From: Pleomorphovibrio marinus
GTDB lineage: Bacteria; Bacteroidota; Bacteroidia; Cytophagales; Cyclobacteriaceae
DNA length: 64,000 nucleotides
Assembly: GCF_003347495.1 (NCBI RefSeq)
Contig: NZ_QCXY01000005.1
Span: 62,001 to 126,000, forward strand
Direction of reading: 5' to 3'
The translations under genes were made by a program, and so were the position numbers. The notes beneath the pieces were generated by a model, which was given only the letters and a program-made list of their open reading frames with translations, did not search any database and was not told the DNA's origin. Below are positions 31,020 through 39,199 of this stretch, piece after piece; the first letter of the stretch is position 1; each line of letters begins with the position of its first letter.

Positions 31020-31922
31020 TTAAAAGTACATCTCTTGTGCCAAACGGTAAGTATTGGCGTGGGCTTCTAGAATATCGCTTAACCGCTCGGAATATCCACC
31101 ACCCATACAACACATGATGGGCACGGAGTTGTCCTTAGCGGCTTTCAACACCATTTTGTCCCTTTCTTTACAGCCTTGCAGGGTTAAACCTAACCTTCCC
31201 AACTTATCTGTCTTTAAGACATCCACTCCACTTTGGAAAATCAAAAATTCAGGCTCCAGTTTATCCATCAATTCATTCAAGTTTTCACCCAACAACTTTA
31301 AATAGGCACCATCGCCTGTGCCATCAGGAAGCCCTATGTCCAAGTCTGATTTTTCCTTCTTTAAGGGGTAGTTGGATTCACCATGCATACTGAAGGTATA
31401 TACCCTGGGTTCGTCTTTGAAAATTACGGCCGTTCCATTGCCCTGGTGAACATCCAGGTCCACAACCAGTATTTGGTTAAGTCCATGCCTGTCCAATAGT
31501 ACATGTGCAGTAATGGCTATGTCGTTTAGCAGGCAAAAACCCTCTCCCCTATCTGCATAGGCATGGTGTGTCCCACCTGCTATATTCATTGCCACACCAT
31601 GTTGTAGAGCATATTCAGCCGCAGAAACCGACCCTTGTGCGATTTGAATTTCCCTTTCCACCAACTTCTTACTCAAGGGAAACCCCGTCTTTCGAATCTC
31701 GGATTTATTCAGGCTCAAACTCTGTAGTTTTCCCAAGTAGACAGAATCGTGGGCATGTAATATCCAACGCTGGGCCAACATGCCAGGTTCAAAGAAATTG
31801 TCAGGCACGAGTGTACCTTCATAAAGTAACTGTTCGGGCAAAAGCTCGTATTTGGCCATGGGGAATCGGTGCCCCTCCGGAAGTGGGTGGGCGTAATTTT
31901 CAGACCATGCTACTTTTAACAT
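31020..31922 (-). CDS. Histone deacetylase-like amidohydrolase (AcuC/acetylpolyamine type)
   Basis: The zinc-dependent deacetylase fold is intact: AGGTHHAYADRGEGFCLLNDIAI (His pair and Cys-Leu-Asn-Asp), VVDLDVHQGNGTAVIF (Asp-x-His zinc ligands), QSGVDVLKTDKLGRLGLT (third zinc Asp) and MGGGYS. At 300 residues it matches bacterial HDAC-family enzymes, which deacylate acetylated proteins or acetylpolyamines. A polyamine role is tempting because a DHS-like enzyme is encoded 1.1 kb away, but they are in different transcripts. Confidence 0.9.
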   Translation of the reverse strand: MLKVAWSENYAHPLPEGHRFPMAKYELLPEQLLYEGTLVPDNFFEPGMLAQRWILHAHDSVYLGKLQSLSLNKSEIRKTGFPLSKKLVEREIQIAQGSVSAAEYALQHGVAMNIAGGTHHAYADRGEGFCLLNDIAITAHVLLDRHGLNQILVVDLDVHQGNGTAVIFKDEPRVYTFSMHGESNYPLKKEKSDLDIGLPDGTGDGAYLKLLGENLNELMDKLEPEFLIFQSGVDVLKTDKLGRLGLTLQGCKERDKMVLKAAKDNSVPIMCCMGGGYSERLSDILEAHANTYRLAQEMYF

Positions 31923-31995
31923 AGAAAAGGTAATTTATTGAATAGATGCTGTTAATTAACTGAACTACTCCCAAAAAAGTTAAAAATAAGCGAGT

Positions 31996-32565
31996 TCACC
32001 GCTCTTCCAATTCATCTTCATCTTCAGACTGAAAGGTGTAGTAAGTATCATCAAGGGTAAGCGTGTCGTTGTTAAACTCTTCAATAAATTTGGAAATCAC
32101 CTTTTCGGATATGGTTTCTACATTCAATGCTGCATCTAGGCCTATACCGTAGTCGTGGTTGGTGTCCAAGTCCACAAACTCCTGGACCTTCACCGTTTCG
32201 TCATCTTCCATTTCCAAAATTAGCTCGGTAATGAACAAGCCAACTTCCTCTTCATCATTGTTCAATGGCTTAAGATTCCCATTTTCGTCTTCCTCATAGG
32301 AAATACCGTGATAATTAGGGAATTTTTTTGCAGCTTCGTGTTCAGCAATTTCGTATAATTCACTGGAGTGATGTAGTCGAAGGGTATATAAAGCAGCGTC
32401 GTAAATGACCTCCTTTCCTTCAAATTTTCCTATAAAGTAGAAGTTGAAGTATTCGTCGGAATTGTCTTCGGAAGACGCAATCTTAAAGGGTTTTCCAGAA
32501 GCCTCCAGTTCTCTTTTCAACTGCTCAATGGATTGAGGGGAAAATCCCGGGTTATCTGTTTGCAT
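31996..32565 (-). CDS. Acidic conserved hypothetical protein, 189 aa
   Basis: No named family comes to mind. The protein is acidic throughout, with no signal peptide or membrane helix. Visible segments: QSIEQLKRELEASGKPFKI, FYFIGKFEGKEVIYDAALYTLRLHHSSELYEIAEHEA, and a highly acidic C-terminus (FQSEDEDELEER). Such proteins occur as single genes near the HDAC-like or AlbA-type genes in related genomes, as I recall. It is probably cytosolic. It is transcribed toward the HDAC-like gene with a 73-base gap. Confidence 0.6.
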   Translation of the reverse strand: MQTDNPGFSPQSIEQLKRELEASGKPFKIASSEDNSDEYFNFYFIGKFEGKEVIYDAALYTLRLHHSSELYEIAEHEAAKKFPNYHGISYEEDENGNLKPLNNDEEEVGLFITELILEMEDDETVKVQEFVDLDTNHDYGIGLDAALNVETISEKVISKFIEEFNNDTLTLDDTYYTFQSEDEDELEER

Positions 32566-32682
32566 GGCAGGTTAAAGTTGGATATTAAACATTAGTATTG
32601 AATTTTGATTCATATTAATGCATACTTTACATATTTCATAATTTGCGTCTAATTATTTACAAACTTTTGTTGTTTTTAATAA

Positions 32683-33129
32683 ATGGAGCCTCATAAAAGG
32701 AACAATGAATTTATCAAGGAACTTTTATCAAAAAAAGAAGGATTACACCTTGACTTCAAACAGAGCCTAACCAACCCTGCAAAAATCGCCAGAAACATAT
32801 TGGCTTTTGCCAATACAGAGGGGGGCACCCTGGTAATAGGTGCTTCGGACAAGGGGGAACTAATCGGCATTGATGTGGAAGAGGAAAGGTTCATGGTAGA
32901 ACAGGCCATTCTCAACCATTGTAGGCCTCTTGTAAAGGTAGGTTTTGAGACCTTTGAAATCGATTATTGGGAAGACCAAAAACTGCCACAGGAGAAGCAA
33001 CTTCTTCTGGTCCATGTCCCAAAGAGCAAGGAAGGCCCTCACCTCCTGGATGACAAGAAAGGCAAGCTACTCTTTTTTCGTAGAATAAAGGACAAAAGCC
33101 TGCTTAAACAAGTGGAAGATTATTCCTAA
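32683..33129 (+). CDS. AlbA_2/Schlafen-type putative DNA-binding protein, 148 aa
   Basis: The whole protein is one AlbA_2 (divergent AAA-4) domain: ESKEG-like HLDFKQSLTNPAKIARNILAFANTEGGTLVIGASDKGELIGID, then VEQAILNHCRPLVKVGFETFEI and LLLVHVPKSKEGPHLL. In longer proteins this domain sits before a winged-helix; here nothing follows, so it is the stand-alone form common in Bacteroidota. Its role, possibly transcriptional, is not established. Confidence 0.88.
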   Translation: MEPHKRNNEFIKELLSKKEGLHLDFKQSLTNPAKIARNILAFANTEGGTLVIGASDKGELIGIDVEEERFMVEQAILNHCRPLVKVGFETFEIDYWEDQKLPQEKQLLLVHVPKSKEGPHLLDDKKGKLLFFRRIKDKSLLKQVEDYS

Positions 33130-33133
33130 ACAC

Positions 33134-33502
33134 CTACCATCTCCCTTCTCCTAGGGATATCCCCAAAATGGAATTGACAAGAGAGAGGATTAAACTGAAA
33201 AGCAAGGCCCACCAAAAATTGTCTACTGAAAACCCCCCAACAATTTCAGCGGCAATCAACACTATAATGGCGTTGATCACCAACAAAAACAAACCCAACG
33301 TGAGAAGGGTTATGGGTATGGTTAGGAATATCAACAAAGGTTTTATGGTGATATTCAAAAGGGATAACAAGGCAGCAATTATGACGCCGGTGATAAAATC
33401 ATCCACTGAAATCCCAGGTAAAATATAAGCGGTAAACAAAATGGCCAACGCTGCTACCACCAATTGTAACAGGATAGATAGAATGTCTTTAGGTTTACTC
33501 AT
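33134..33502 (-). CDS. Phage holin family / DUF360 small membrane protein
   Basis: The ATG at 33502 gives a protein of about 122 residues with four membrane helices: ILLQLVVAALAILFTAYILPG, VIIAALLSLLNITIKPLLIFLTIPITLLTLGLFLLVINAIIVLIAAEIV and WWALLFSLILSLVNSILG. GISVDDFITG and GGFSVDNFWWAL are typical of the DUF360 (mycobacterial 4TM phage holin) superfamily, which is mostly chromosomal and not phage-related. Its 3' end faces the AlbA_2 gene four bases away. Confidence 0.88.
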   Translation of the reverse strand: MSKPKDILSILLQLVVAALAILFTAYILPGISVDDFITGVIIAALLSLLNITIKPLLIFLTIPITLLTLGLFLLVINAIIVLIAAEIVGGFSVDNFWWALLFSLILSLVNSILGISLGEGRW

Positions 33503-33668
33503 ATTAACGTATATAAAAATTGGTTTTAGGGGCAATTTAACCATAAAAAGGGAATTTTATCCACATTTTCATGAGTTTTATCATACCTATTAAAAATATC
33601 AGAGGGTTTTTCCAGAATTATAAGGAATTGGCCTTAACTTTACAGGCAGTATCAAAAATTATAATTAA

Positions 33669-34418
33669 GTGATTCTAATCGTTTTATTTCTTCTGCATTG
33701 GTATTTCTCCTTATTCTGTCAAAGTTTCTTCCTTCACAGATATGCGGCCCATCAGATGTTCCTGATGAACAAGTTCTGGGAAAGGTTCTTTTACTTTTTC
33801 ACATGGATTTGTCAGGGAAGTTCATATCTATCCCCTAGGGCTTACGCCATCCTACACCGTATGCACCATGCTTACAGTGACACACCCAAAGATCCGCACA
33901 GCCCCCATCATACTGAAAACCTTTTCACTATGATGTGGAAAACCAAGAAAATCTACAATGATCATTTTAGCTTCAGGATCAAACCTGAGGAGCGGTTCTC
34001 AAAAGACGTTCCCGATTGGAACAAATTCGACCTTTTTGCCGATTCAATGGTTGTAAGGGTCGGATGGGGCGTATTGTACGTGCTCATCTACATTTTAAGC
34101 ATAAGTGTCTTTGAATTGCCTGGTACACATTGGTGGATGTATTTCCTGCTTCCCATTCATTTTATGATGGGGCCTGTACATGGTGCTATTGTAAATTGGA
34201 GCGGCCACAAATATGGATACGCCAATTTTGATAACAACGACAAGTCAAAAAACTCCCTCTTCCTGGATTTCCTGATGCTGGGGGAACTCTTTCAAAACAA
34301 CCACCACAGGTTGCCTAAAAGAGCCAATTTTGCCGTGAAGTGGTTTGAATTTGACCCTACCTATCCCATCGTTAAACTCCTCCACTCCACCGGGGTCATA
34401 AAAATGAAAACAACTTAA
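33669..34418 (+). CDS. Acyl-CoA / fatty-acid desaturase
   Basis: A membrane di-iron desaturase of 249 residues with the three histidine boxes: FLHRYAAH near residue 22, LHRMHHAYSDTPKDPHSPHH near 62, and FQNNHHRLPKRANF near 212. Hydrophobic helices flank them. The start is a GTG; the N-terminus is short compared with acyl-CoA delta-9 desaturases, but all metal-binding boxes are present. It probably adjusts membrane fluidity. Confidence 0.9.
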   Translation: MILIVLFLLHWYFSLFCQSFFLHRYAAHQMFLMNKFWERFFYFFTWICQGSSYLSPRAYAILHRMHHAYSDTPKDPHSPHHTENLFTMMWKTKKIYNDHFSFRIKPEERFSKDVPDWNKFDLFADSMVVRVGWGVLYVLIYILSISVFELPGTHWWMYFLLPIHFMMGPVHGAIVNWSGHKYGYANFDNNDKSKNSLFLDFLMLGELFQNNHHRLPKRANFAVKWFEFDPTYPIVKLLHSTGVIKMKTT

Positions 34419-34422
34419 TTTT

Positions 34423-34451
34423 AAAACCGCCCCAAAGGCGGTTTTTTTTTT
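34423..34451 (+). terminator. Intrinsic terminator after the desaturase gene
   Basis: AAACCGCC at 34424-34431 pairs with GGCGGTTT at 34437-34444, loop CCAAA, followed by seven more Ts. Confidence 0.9.
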
Positions 34452-34515
34452 GCTTTATCACCTAGTTAATTTTTTAACTTAATTTTTAAAAGTTTTTGGT
34501 ATTTTTATAAATATA

Positions 34516-34531
34516 GGTTTAAATTTGAACC
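34516..34531. promoter_or_regulatory. Near-perfect palindrome upstream of the BlaI-type repressor gene
   Basis: GGTTTAAATTTGAACC is a 16-base inverted repeat with one mismatch, 118 bases ahead of the repressor start. It overlaps a TAGGTTTA that resembles the Bacteroidota -7 element. BlaI repressors autoregulate, so it may be their operator. This is inference. Confidence 0.35.
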
Positions 34532-34649
34532 ATAAAAACAGATCAATTATACTTGGTCAAAAAACATGGTGAAAAAATTAACTAATTAAGCCAATTTATT
34601 GTTAATAGATAAAAACAACCCCTATATTCAACGTCTAATCACTAACAAC

Positions 34650-35021
34650 ATGAGAGAGTTAACCAAAGCAGAGGAACATGTAATGCAAATCCTTTGGGAT
34701 ATTGAAAAAGGCTTTGTAAAGGATGTATTATCCAAAATGCCTTCCCCAAAGCCCGCCTACAACACGGTTTCGACCATCATACGCATTCTGGAAAAAAAAG
34801 GGTTCGTAAAGCACACGGCTTATGGCAAGTCCCATGAATACTACCCTTCCATCACCAAAGATGAATACAGAAGCTTTACGATAAAGAACCTGTTAAGTGG
34901 ATATTTTGACGGATCATTCGCCCAGTTGGCATCTTTCTTCGCCAAGGATGAAAAACTAGATCTCAAGGACATGGAAAAGCTAATTGAAGAAGTTAAGGAA
35001 AATGTAGTGGAAGCAAGTTAA
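34650..35021 (+). CDS. BlaI/MecI/CopY-family transcriptional repressor
   Basis: The ATG at 34650 gives 123 residues. The winged-helix domain is plain: LTKAEEHVMQILWDIEKGFVKDVLSKMP, YNTVSTIIRILEKKGFVKHTAYGKSHEYYP, followed by the dimerisation helices (FTIKNLLSGYFDGSFAQLASFF). In most loci a BlaR1-type M56 peptidase gene follows; here there is none, and a reverse-strand gene comes next. The repressor may answer to a distant sensor or to a small molecule. Confidence 0.9.
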   Translation: MRELTKAEEHVMQILWDIEKGFVKDVLSKMPSPKPAYNTVSTIIRILEKKGFVKHTAYGKSHEYYPSITKDEYRSFTIKNLLSGYFDGSFAQLASFFAKDEKLDLKDMEKLIEEVKENVVEAS

Positions 35022-35025
35022 CAAA

Positions 35026-35183
35026 AAGAAGCTGTCTCACTGAAAATTTTTTCCATTGTTTTATTCTGGCTCCATGACAAGTTTCCTGAAAAGTCAGAGT
35101 GCTATCCCCGGATAGGGCTTCTATTTCTCAACTTAAAAGGATCAGAATCTTCAATCTCTAACAGCAAAAAGGGGCAGCTTCTT
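35026..35183. repeat. 158-bp segment bounded by 13-bp imperfect inverted repeats
   Basis: AAGAAGCTGTCTC at 35026-35038 and GGGGCAGCTTCTT at 35171-35183 are inverted with 11 of 13 matches. The segment fills the gap between the convergent blaI and DUF1501 genes. It could be a MITE-like remnant or two halves of old terminators; no target-site duplication is evident. Confidence 0.4.
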
Positions 35184-35188
35184 AATTG

Positions 35189-36643
35189 CTAAACCAAAAT
35201 ATCCCTTACTACCTCTCCGGCAACATCAGTTAGCCTAAATTTCCTGCCAAGGTGTTTGTAAATCAATTTTTCGTGGTCAATACCCAACTGATGCAGTACG
35301 GTAGCTTGAAAATCGTGTACATGCACAGGGTTTTTGTTTATGTTGTAACCAAACTCATCGGTTTCCCCATACACCAATCCAGGTTTCACCCCTCCCCCTG
35401 CCATCCAAATACTAAAGCACCTGGGATGATGGTCTCTTCCGTAATTTTCCTTGGTCAACTTCCCTTGCGAATAATTAGTCCTTCCAAATTCCCCTCCCCA
35501 AATCACCAGCGTCTCATCCAAAAGCCCACGTTGCTTTAAGTCCTTAACCAAAGCAGCAGAGGCTTGGTCCACATCTTTTGCCTGCTGCTTCATTTCGGTA
35601 GGGAGATTTCCATGTTGGTCCCAACCCTGATGGTACAACTGCACAAAGCGCACACCATTTTCAGATAATTTCCGGGCCAAAAGACAATTCGCGGCAAAAG
35701 TCCCAGGTTTTCGGCTATCAGGGCCGTACATATCAAAAATCATCTCAGGCTCCTTGCTCAGATCCGTGGCCTCTGGTACGGCAGTTTGCATACGGTAGGC
35801 CATTTCATATTGAGCTACCTTGGCATGAATCTCCCTGTCTCCTGTTTTCTCATAAGCATGATGGTTTAACTCAGCCAATACGTCTAGCATTTTTCTTCTT
35901 TGATGCCCCGGCATACCCTCTGGGTTACCTAAATACAGAACCGGGTCTTCCCCATTACTGAACTGAACCCCCTGATGTACGGAATCTAAAAACCCATTAC
36001 TCCAAAGTTTAGAATAAACCCCTTGCCCATTTCCCTTTCCCTTGGACAACAAAACAGTAAATGCAGGAAGATTGCTGTTTTCACTTCCTAAGCCATAACT
36101 CAACCATGACCCCATACTGGGGCGGTTACCTTGCTGGGCGCCTGTTTGGAAAAAAGTAAGGGCTGGATCATGATTGATGGCTTCTGTATGCATAGACTTG
36201 ATAATGCAGATATCGTCTACTATTCGGGCGGTATGGGGAAACAACTCACTTACCCATGCTCTTGCCTTTCCATATTGGTCGAAATCATAGATGGATCCCA
36301 CCAGGGGGAAGGAAGTCTGACTGGACGTCATTCCAGTGAGCCGCTGTCCTTTCCTTATGGACTCTGGAAGTTCCTTTCCCCACATTTCCCTTAATTTGGG
36401 TTTGAAATCAAAAGACTCCAGTTGGGAAGGTGCACCATTTTGAAACAGGTAAATTACCCTCTTTGCTTTAGGTGCAAAATGCGGGGTATTGGCCAAAACC
36501 TTTCCCATGCCCTCTTTATCCCCAGTAAACAAACCAGGAATCAACAGTGAACCCAAGGCAGCACTGCCCAAGCCAAGGCTCAACTTACTTAGAAAGTGCC
36601 TCCTGTTGATTTGAAGTCCCTGATTGACGTATTCCTTATCCAT
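35189..36643 (-). CDS. Tat-exported DUF1501 protein (sulfatase-like)
   Basis: The N-terminus has a Tat signal (NRRHFLSKLSLGLGSAALGSLL). The DUF1501 body follows with IYLFQNGAPSQLESFDFKP, MHTEAINHDPALTFFQTGAQQGNRPSMGSWLSYGLG, VRFVQLYHQGWDQHGNLP, and VIWGGEFGRTNYSQGKLTKENYGRDHHP. DUF1501 proteins share the alkaline-phosphatase/sulfatase fold but have no established reaction. They are nearly always paired with a PSD1 cytochrome protein, encoded here three bases upstream, so the two probably work together outside the cytoplasm. Confidence 0.92.
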   Translation of the reverse strand: MDKEYVNQGLQINRRHFLSKLSLGLGSAALGSLLIPGLFTGDKEGMGKVLANTPHFAPKAKRVIYLFQNGAPSQLESFDFKPKLREMWGKELPESIRKGQRLTGMTSSQTSFPLVGSIYDFDQYGKARAWVSELFPHTARIVDDICIIKSMHTEAINHDPALTFFQTGAQQGNRPSMGSWLSYGLGSENSNLPAFTVLLSKGKGNGQGVYSKLWSNGFLDSVHQGVQFSNGEDPVLYLGNPEGMPGHQRRKMLDVLAELNHHAYEKTGDREIHAKVAQYEMAYRMQTAVPEATDLSKEPEMIFDMYGPDSRKPGTFAANCLLARKLSENGVRFVQLYHQGWDQHGNLPTEMKQQAKDVDQASAALVKDLKQRGLLDETLVIWGGEFGRTNYSQGKLTKENYGRDHHPRCFSIWMAGGGVKPGLVYGETDEFGYNINKNPVHVHDFQATVLHQLGIDHEKLIYKHLGRKFRLTDVAGEVVRDILV

Positions 36644-36646
36644 GGT

Positions 36647-39031
36647 CTATGATTTCATGATCGTTTCTTCCAGATTGTATATGGCTTGAATTACCTGCAT
36701 CAATGCGGCCCATTGCGGAACTTCCAGCCCCTTTTCTTTAGGGTATTCGCCCACCTCCAACAACTGGCTGGCTTGTGGCAAATGCTGTGTGTGATAACTC
36801 TTCTGTTCCCGGTAGTAATTCTCTAAATGTCTCCATTCCACTTCATCCATTTTCCTGCCCACAATAAGCCTGAACGCCGTACTTACCTGTTCCTTTTCAT
36901 CTGCCAATTCCTTCAAAAGTCTACCCGACAAAACCCTAGACGCCTCCAAGACTTCCGGGGCATTCATCATGTATAGGGCTTGTAGTGGGGTATTGGTACT
37001 TTCCCTTTCTACCTCACACTGGTCTCTGTTGCTTGCATCGAAAAGGATCATAGAAGGGGGAGGAACTGTTCTCTTTATAAAATTATAAAGCCCCCTGCGG
37101 TAAAGGGATTGGCCTGTATCCTGCTTGTAGTTGGATAGGTTACCCCTGCCTGAGGTAGCTGCTTCCCACAGCCCCTCTGGCTGGTAGGGTTTCACACTTG
37201 GCCCGCCAATTTGTGGTTCCAACAGCCCACTGCTGCTAAGGACAAGGTCTCTGATCTGTTCTGCAGACAACCTATTTCTGGGAAACCTGGATAGGTAGAT
37301 ATTATCCGGGTCTTTTGCTTGGGACTTTTCGTTTACAATGGAAGATTGCCTATACGTGGCCGACATAAAGATTTGCTTGAGCAAATATTTGATGTCCCAG
37401 CCGTTCTCCATAAAGTCCACCGCTAGCCAGTCCAATAGTTCAGGATGGGAGGGCAATGCCCCCTGCATGCCAAAATCCCCGGGTGTATCCACTATGCCCT
37501 CACCAAAAATATCCATCCAAATCCGGTTTACAATTACCCTGGCCGTAAGCGGGTTTTTGGGATCAAAAAGCCACTTTGCAAGCCCCAACCTGTTTTTGGG
37601 CAGGTTGGAGCCAAATTCCATAATGCTTTTTGGGGTACCCAAGGTTACTTCCTTTCCGTAGGTTTCATAATCGCCTCTTTCCAATAGGTAGGTGGTTCTC
37701 AGCGAGTCGGCATCCCCCATCACGGAAACGCGCAAATGACCTATTTCAGACATCAATGCATCGTAATTCGCCCCAGAACCCACATCTCCTATCAATGCAG
37801 CAGCCATGCTTAGGGAGTCAGGCCTGTTGACGAAGGACAAGATACCCCCTATATCCTCATCCGTAATTTCCATCAAAGGATATTTTGCTGGGGATTTTCG
37901 GGAAAAGCCTGGCGTGGACTCTTCAATGCCATGCTCTGCCACATTGTTAAAAAAAGCATAGATTTGAAAATATTCTTCCTGAGAAATGGGGTCGTACTTA
38001 TGGTCATGACATTGTGCGCATTCCAGGGTAACTCCCAGAAAAGCCTTGCCAAGTACATTGGTTCTATCCACCACATAGCTTACGCGGTATTCCTCATCGA
38101 TGGCTCCGGACTCCTCAGTGATTTTATGGTTGCGGTTAAAACCAGTCGCCAATAGTTTTTCCTTATCGGTGTCGGGAAGTAAATCTCCTGCCAACTGCCA
38201 AGTCACAAACTGGTCATAAGGCAGGTTTTTGTTAAATGCATGAATTACCCAGTCCCTCCAAGGCCATTGGGTACGGTAATAATCGTCTTGATAACCGTGC
38301 GAATCTGCATACCTGGCAAGGTCCATCCAGTTAACAGCCATTTTTTCGCCATAGGCGGGGCTGTCCAGCAACTCATCAAGCACCCGCTCATAAGCATCCT
38401 CCGCATCATCTTCCAAAAACCGGTCAATATGCCCCAAACTGGGTGGAAGGCCAGTGATATCAAAGCTCAATCTTCGGAGCAGTGCATTTTTATCCGCAGG
38501 TTTATTTGGGCTTAGCCCCTCTACTTCCTGTTTTGCCAGCACAAAATGGTCTAGAGGTGTAGCGGGCCATTCAGTGTTTTTGATTTTGGGCAGGGCAGTC
38601 TTCTCAGGAGGTACAAAAGCCCAATGCGGCTCATATTCCGCCCCTTGTCTGATCCATTTTTCAATCAACCCAATCTCATGATCGGTAAGCTGCAAATGAG
38701 AAGAAGGAGGTGGCATTATTTCATTTGGATCCTCACTTTTTATCCTCCCCAGAGCTTGGGATTGTTTGGGTTTACCCTTCACCAAAGCATATTCCCCTTT
38801 GCTTTCCTTCAAAGGCTTAAAAGCCTCTTCCTCCAGATCAAGCCTAAGGCCTGCCTCCCTTTTGTTGGCATCTGGGCCATGGCAGGCAAAGCAGTTTTCG
38901 GATAGAATAGGTCTAATATGAAGATTGTAACTTACCGTCTCAGGTAGGAACTCCGTTTTCTTTTTACCCCCTTGATTGCAAGCTATCAAGAGCGCTGCGA
39001 AGCACAGCAACCATAAAGAAAACTTTTTCAT
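36647..39031 (-). CDS. PSD1/DUF1549-DUF1553 c-type cytochrome protein
   Basis: The ATG at 39031 opens with a lipoprotein-like signal (LWLLCFAALLIAC). Then come a cytochrome c domain with one CFACHG haem site and the axial region EIMPPPSSHLQL, a DUF1549 domain (HWAFVPPEK; LLRRLSFDITGLPPS; WMDLARYADSHGYQDD) with an extra CAQCHDHKYDP haem motif, and a DUF1553 domain (RLGLAKWLFDPKNPLTARVIVNRIW; SAEQIRDLVLSSSGLL; CEVERESTNTPLQALYMMN). About 794 residues, full length. It is the electron-transfer partner of the DUF1501 protein. Confidence 0.93.
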   Translation of the reverse strand: MKKFSLWLLCFAALLIACNQGGKKKTEFLPETVSYNLHIRPILSENCFACHGPDANKREAGLRLDLEEEAFKPLKESKGEYALVKGKPKQSQALGRIKSEDPNEIMPPPSSHLQLTDHEIGLIEKWIRQGAEYEPHWAFVPPEKTALPKIKNTEWPATPLDHFVLAKQEVEGLSPNKPADKNALLRRLSFDITGLPPSLGHIDRFLEDDAEDAYERVLDELLDSPAYGEKMAVNWMDLARYADSHGYQDDYYRTQWPWRDWVIHAFNKNLPYDQFVTWQLAGDLLPDTDKEKLLATGFNRNHKITEESGAIDEEYRVSYVVDRTNVLGKAFLGVTLECAQCHDHKYDPISQEEYFQIYAFFNNVAEHGIEESTPGFSRKSPAKYPLMEITDEDIGGILSFVNRPDSLSMAAALIGDVGSGANYDALMSEIGHLRVSVMGDADSLRTTYLLERGDYETYGKEVTLGTPKSIMEFGSNLPKNRLGLAKWLFDPKNPLTARVIVNRIWMDIFGEGIVDTPGDFGMQGALPSHPELLDWLAVDFMENGWDIKYLLKQIFMSATYRQSSIVNEKSQAKDPDNIYLSRFPRNRLSAEQIRDLVLSSSGLLEPQIGGPSVKPYQPEGLWEAATSGRGNLSNYKQDTGQSLYRRGLYNFIKRTVPPPSMILFDASNRDQCEVERESTNTPLQALYMMNAPEVLEASRVLSGRLLKELADEKEQVSTAFRLIVGRKMDEVEWRHLENYYREQKSYHTQHLPQASQLLEVGEYPKEKGLEVPQWAALMQVIQAIYNLEETIMKS

Positions 39032-39199
39032 TATATCCAATCTTTTCCTCATCAATCCTAAATTTAACAAATAATTACATATTGTTCAGCATGATATGGG
39101 ACAGGTGGAATAAGGCGGATAAATCCGGAGAAATATCTTGGTGAATTTGTTTTGACATACTCTCCTAATCTGTGAAGCACATTTCTGAGCGGTGGGTCA

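Noticed and set aside
33134-33502. Phage holin as a sign of a prophage
   Set aside because: DUF360 proteins carry this name but are common chromosomal membrane proteins; no other phage genes are nearby.
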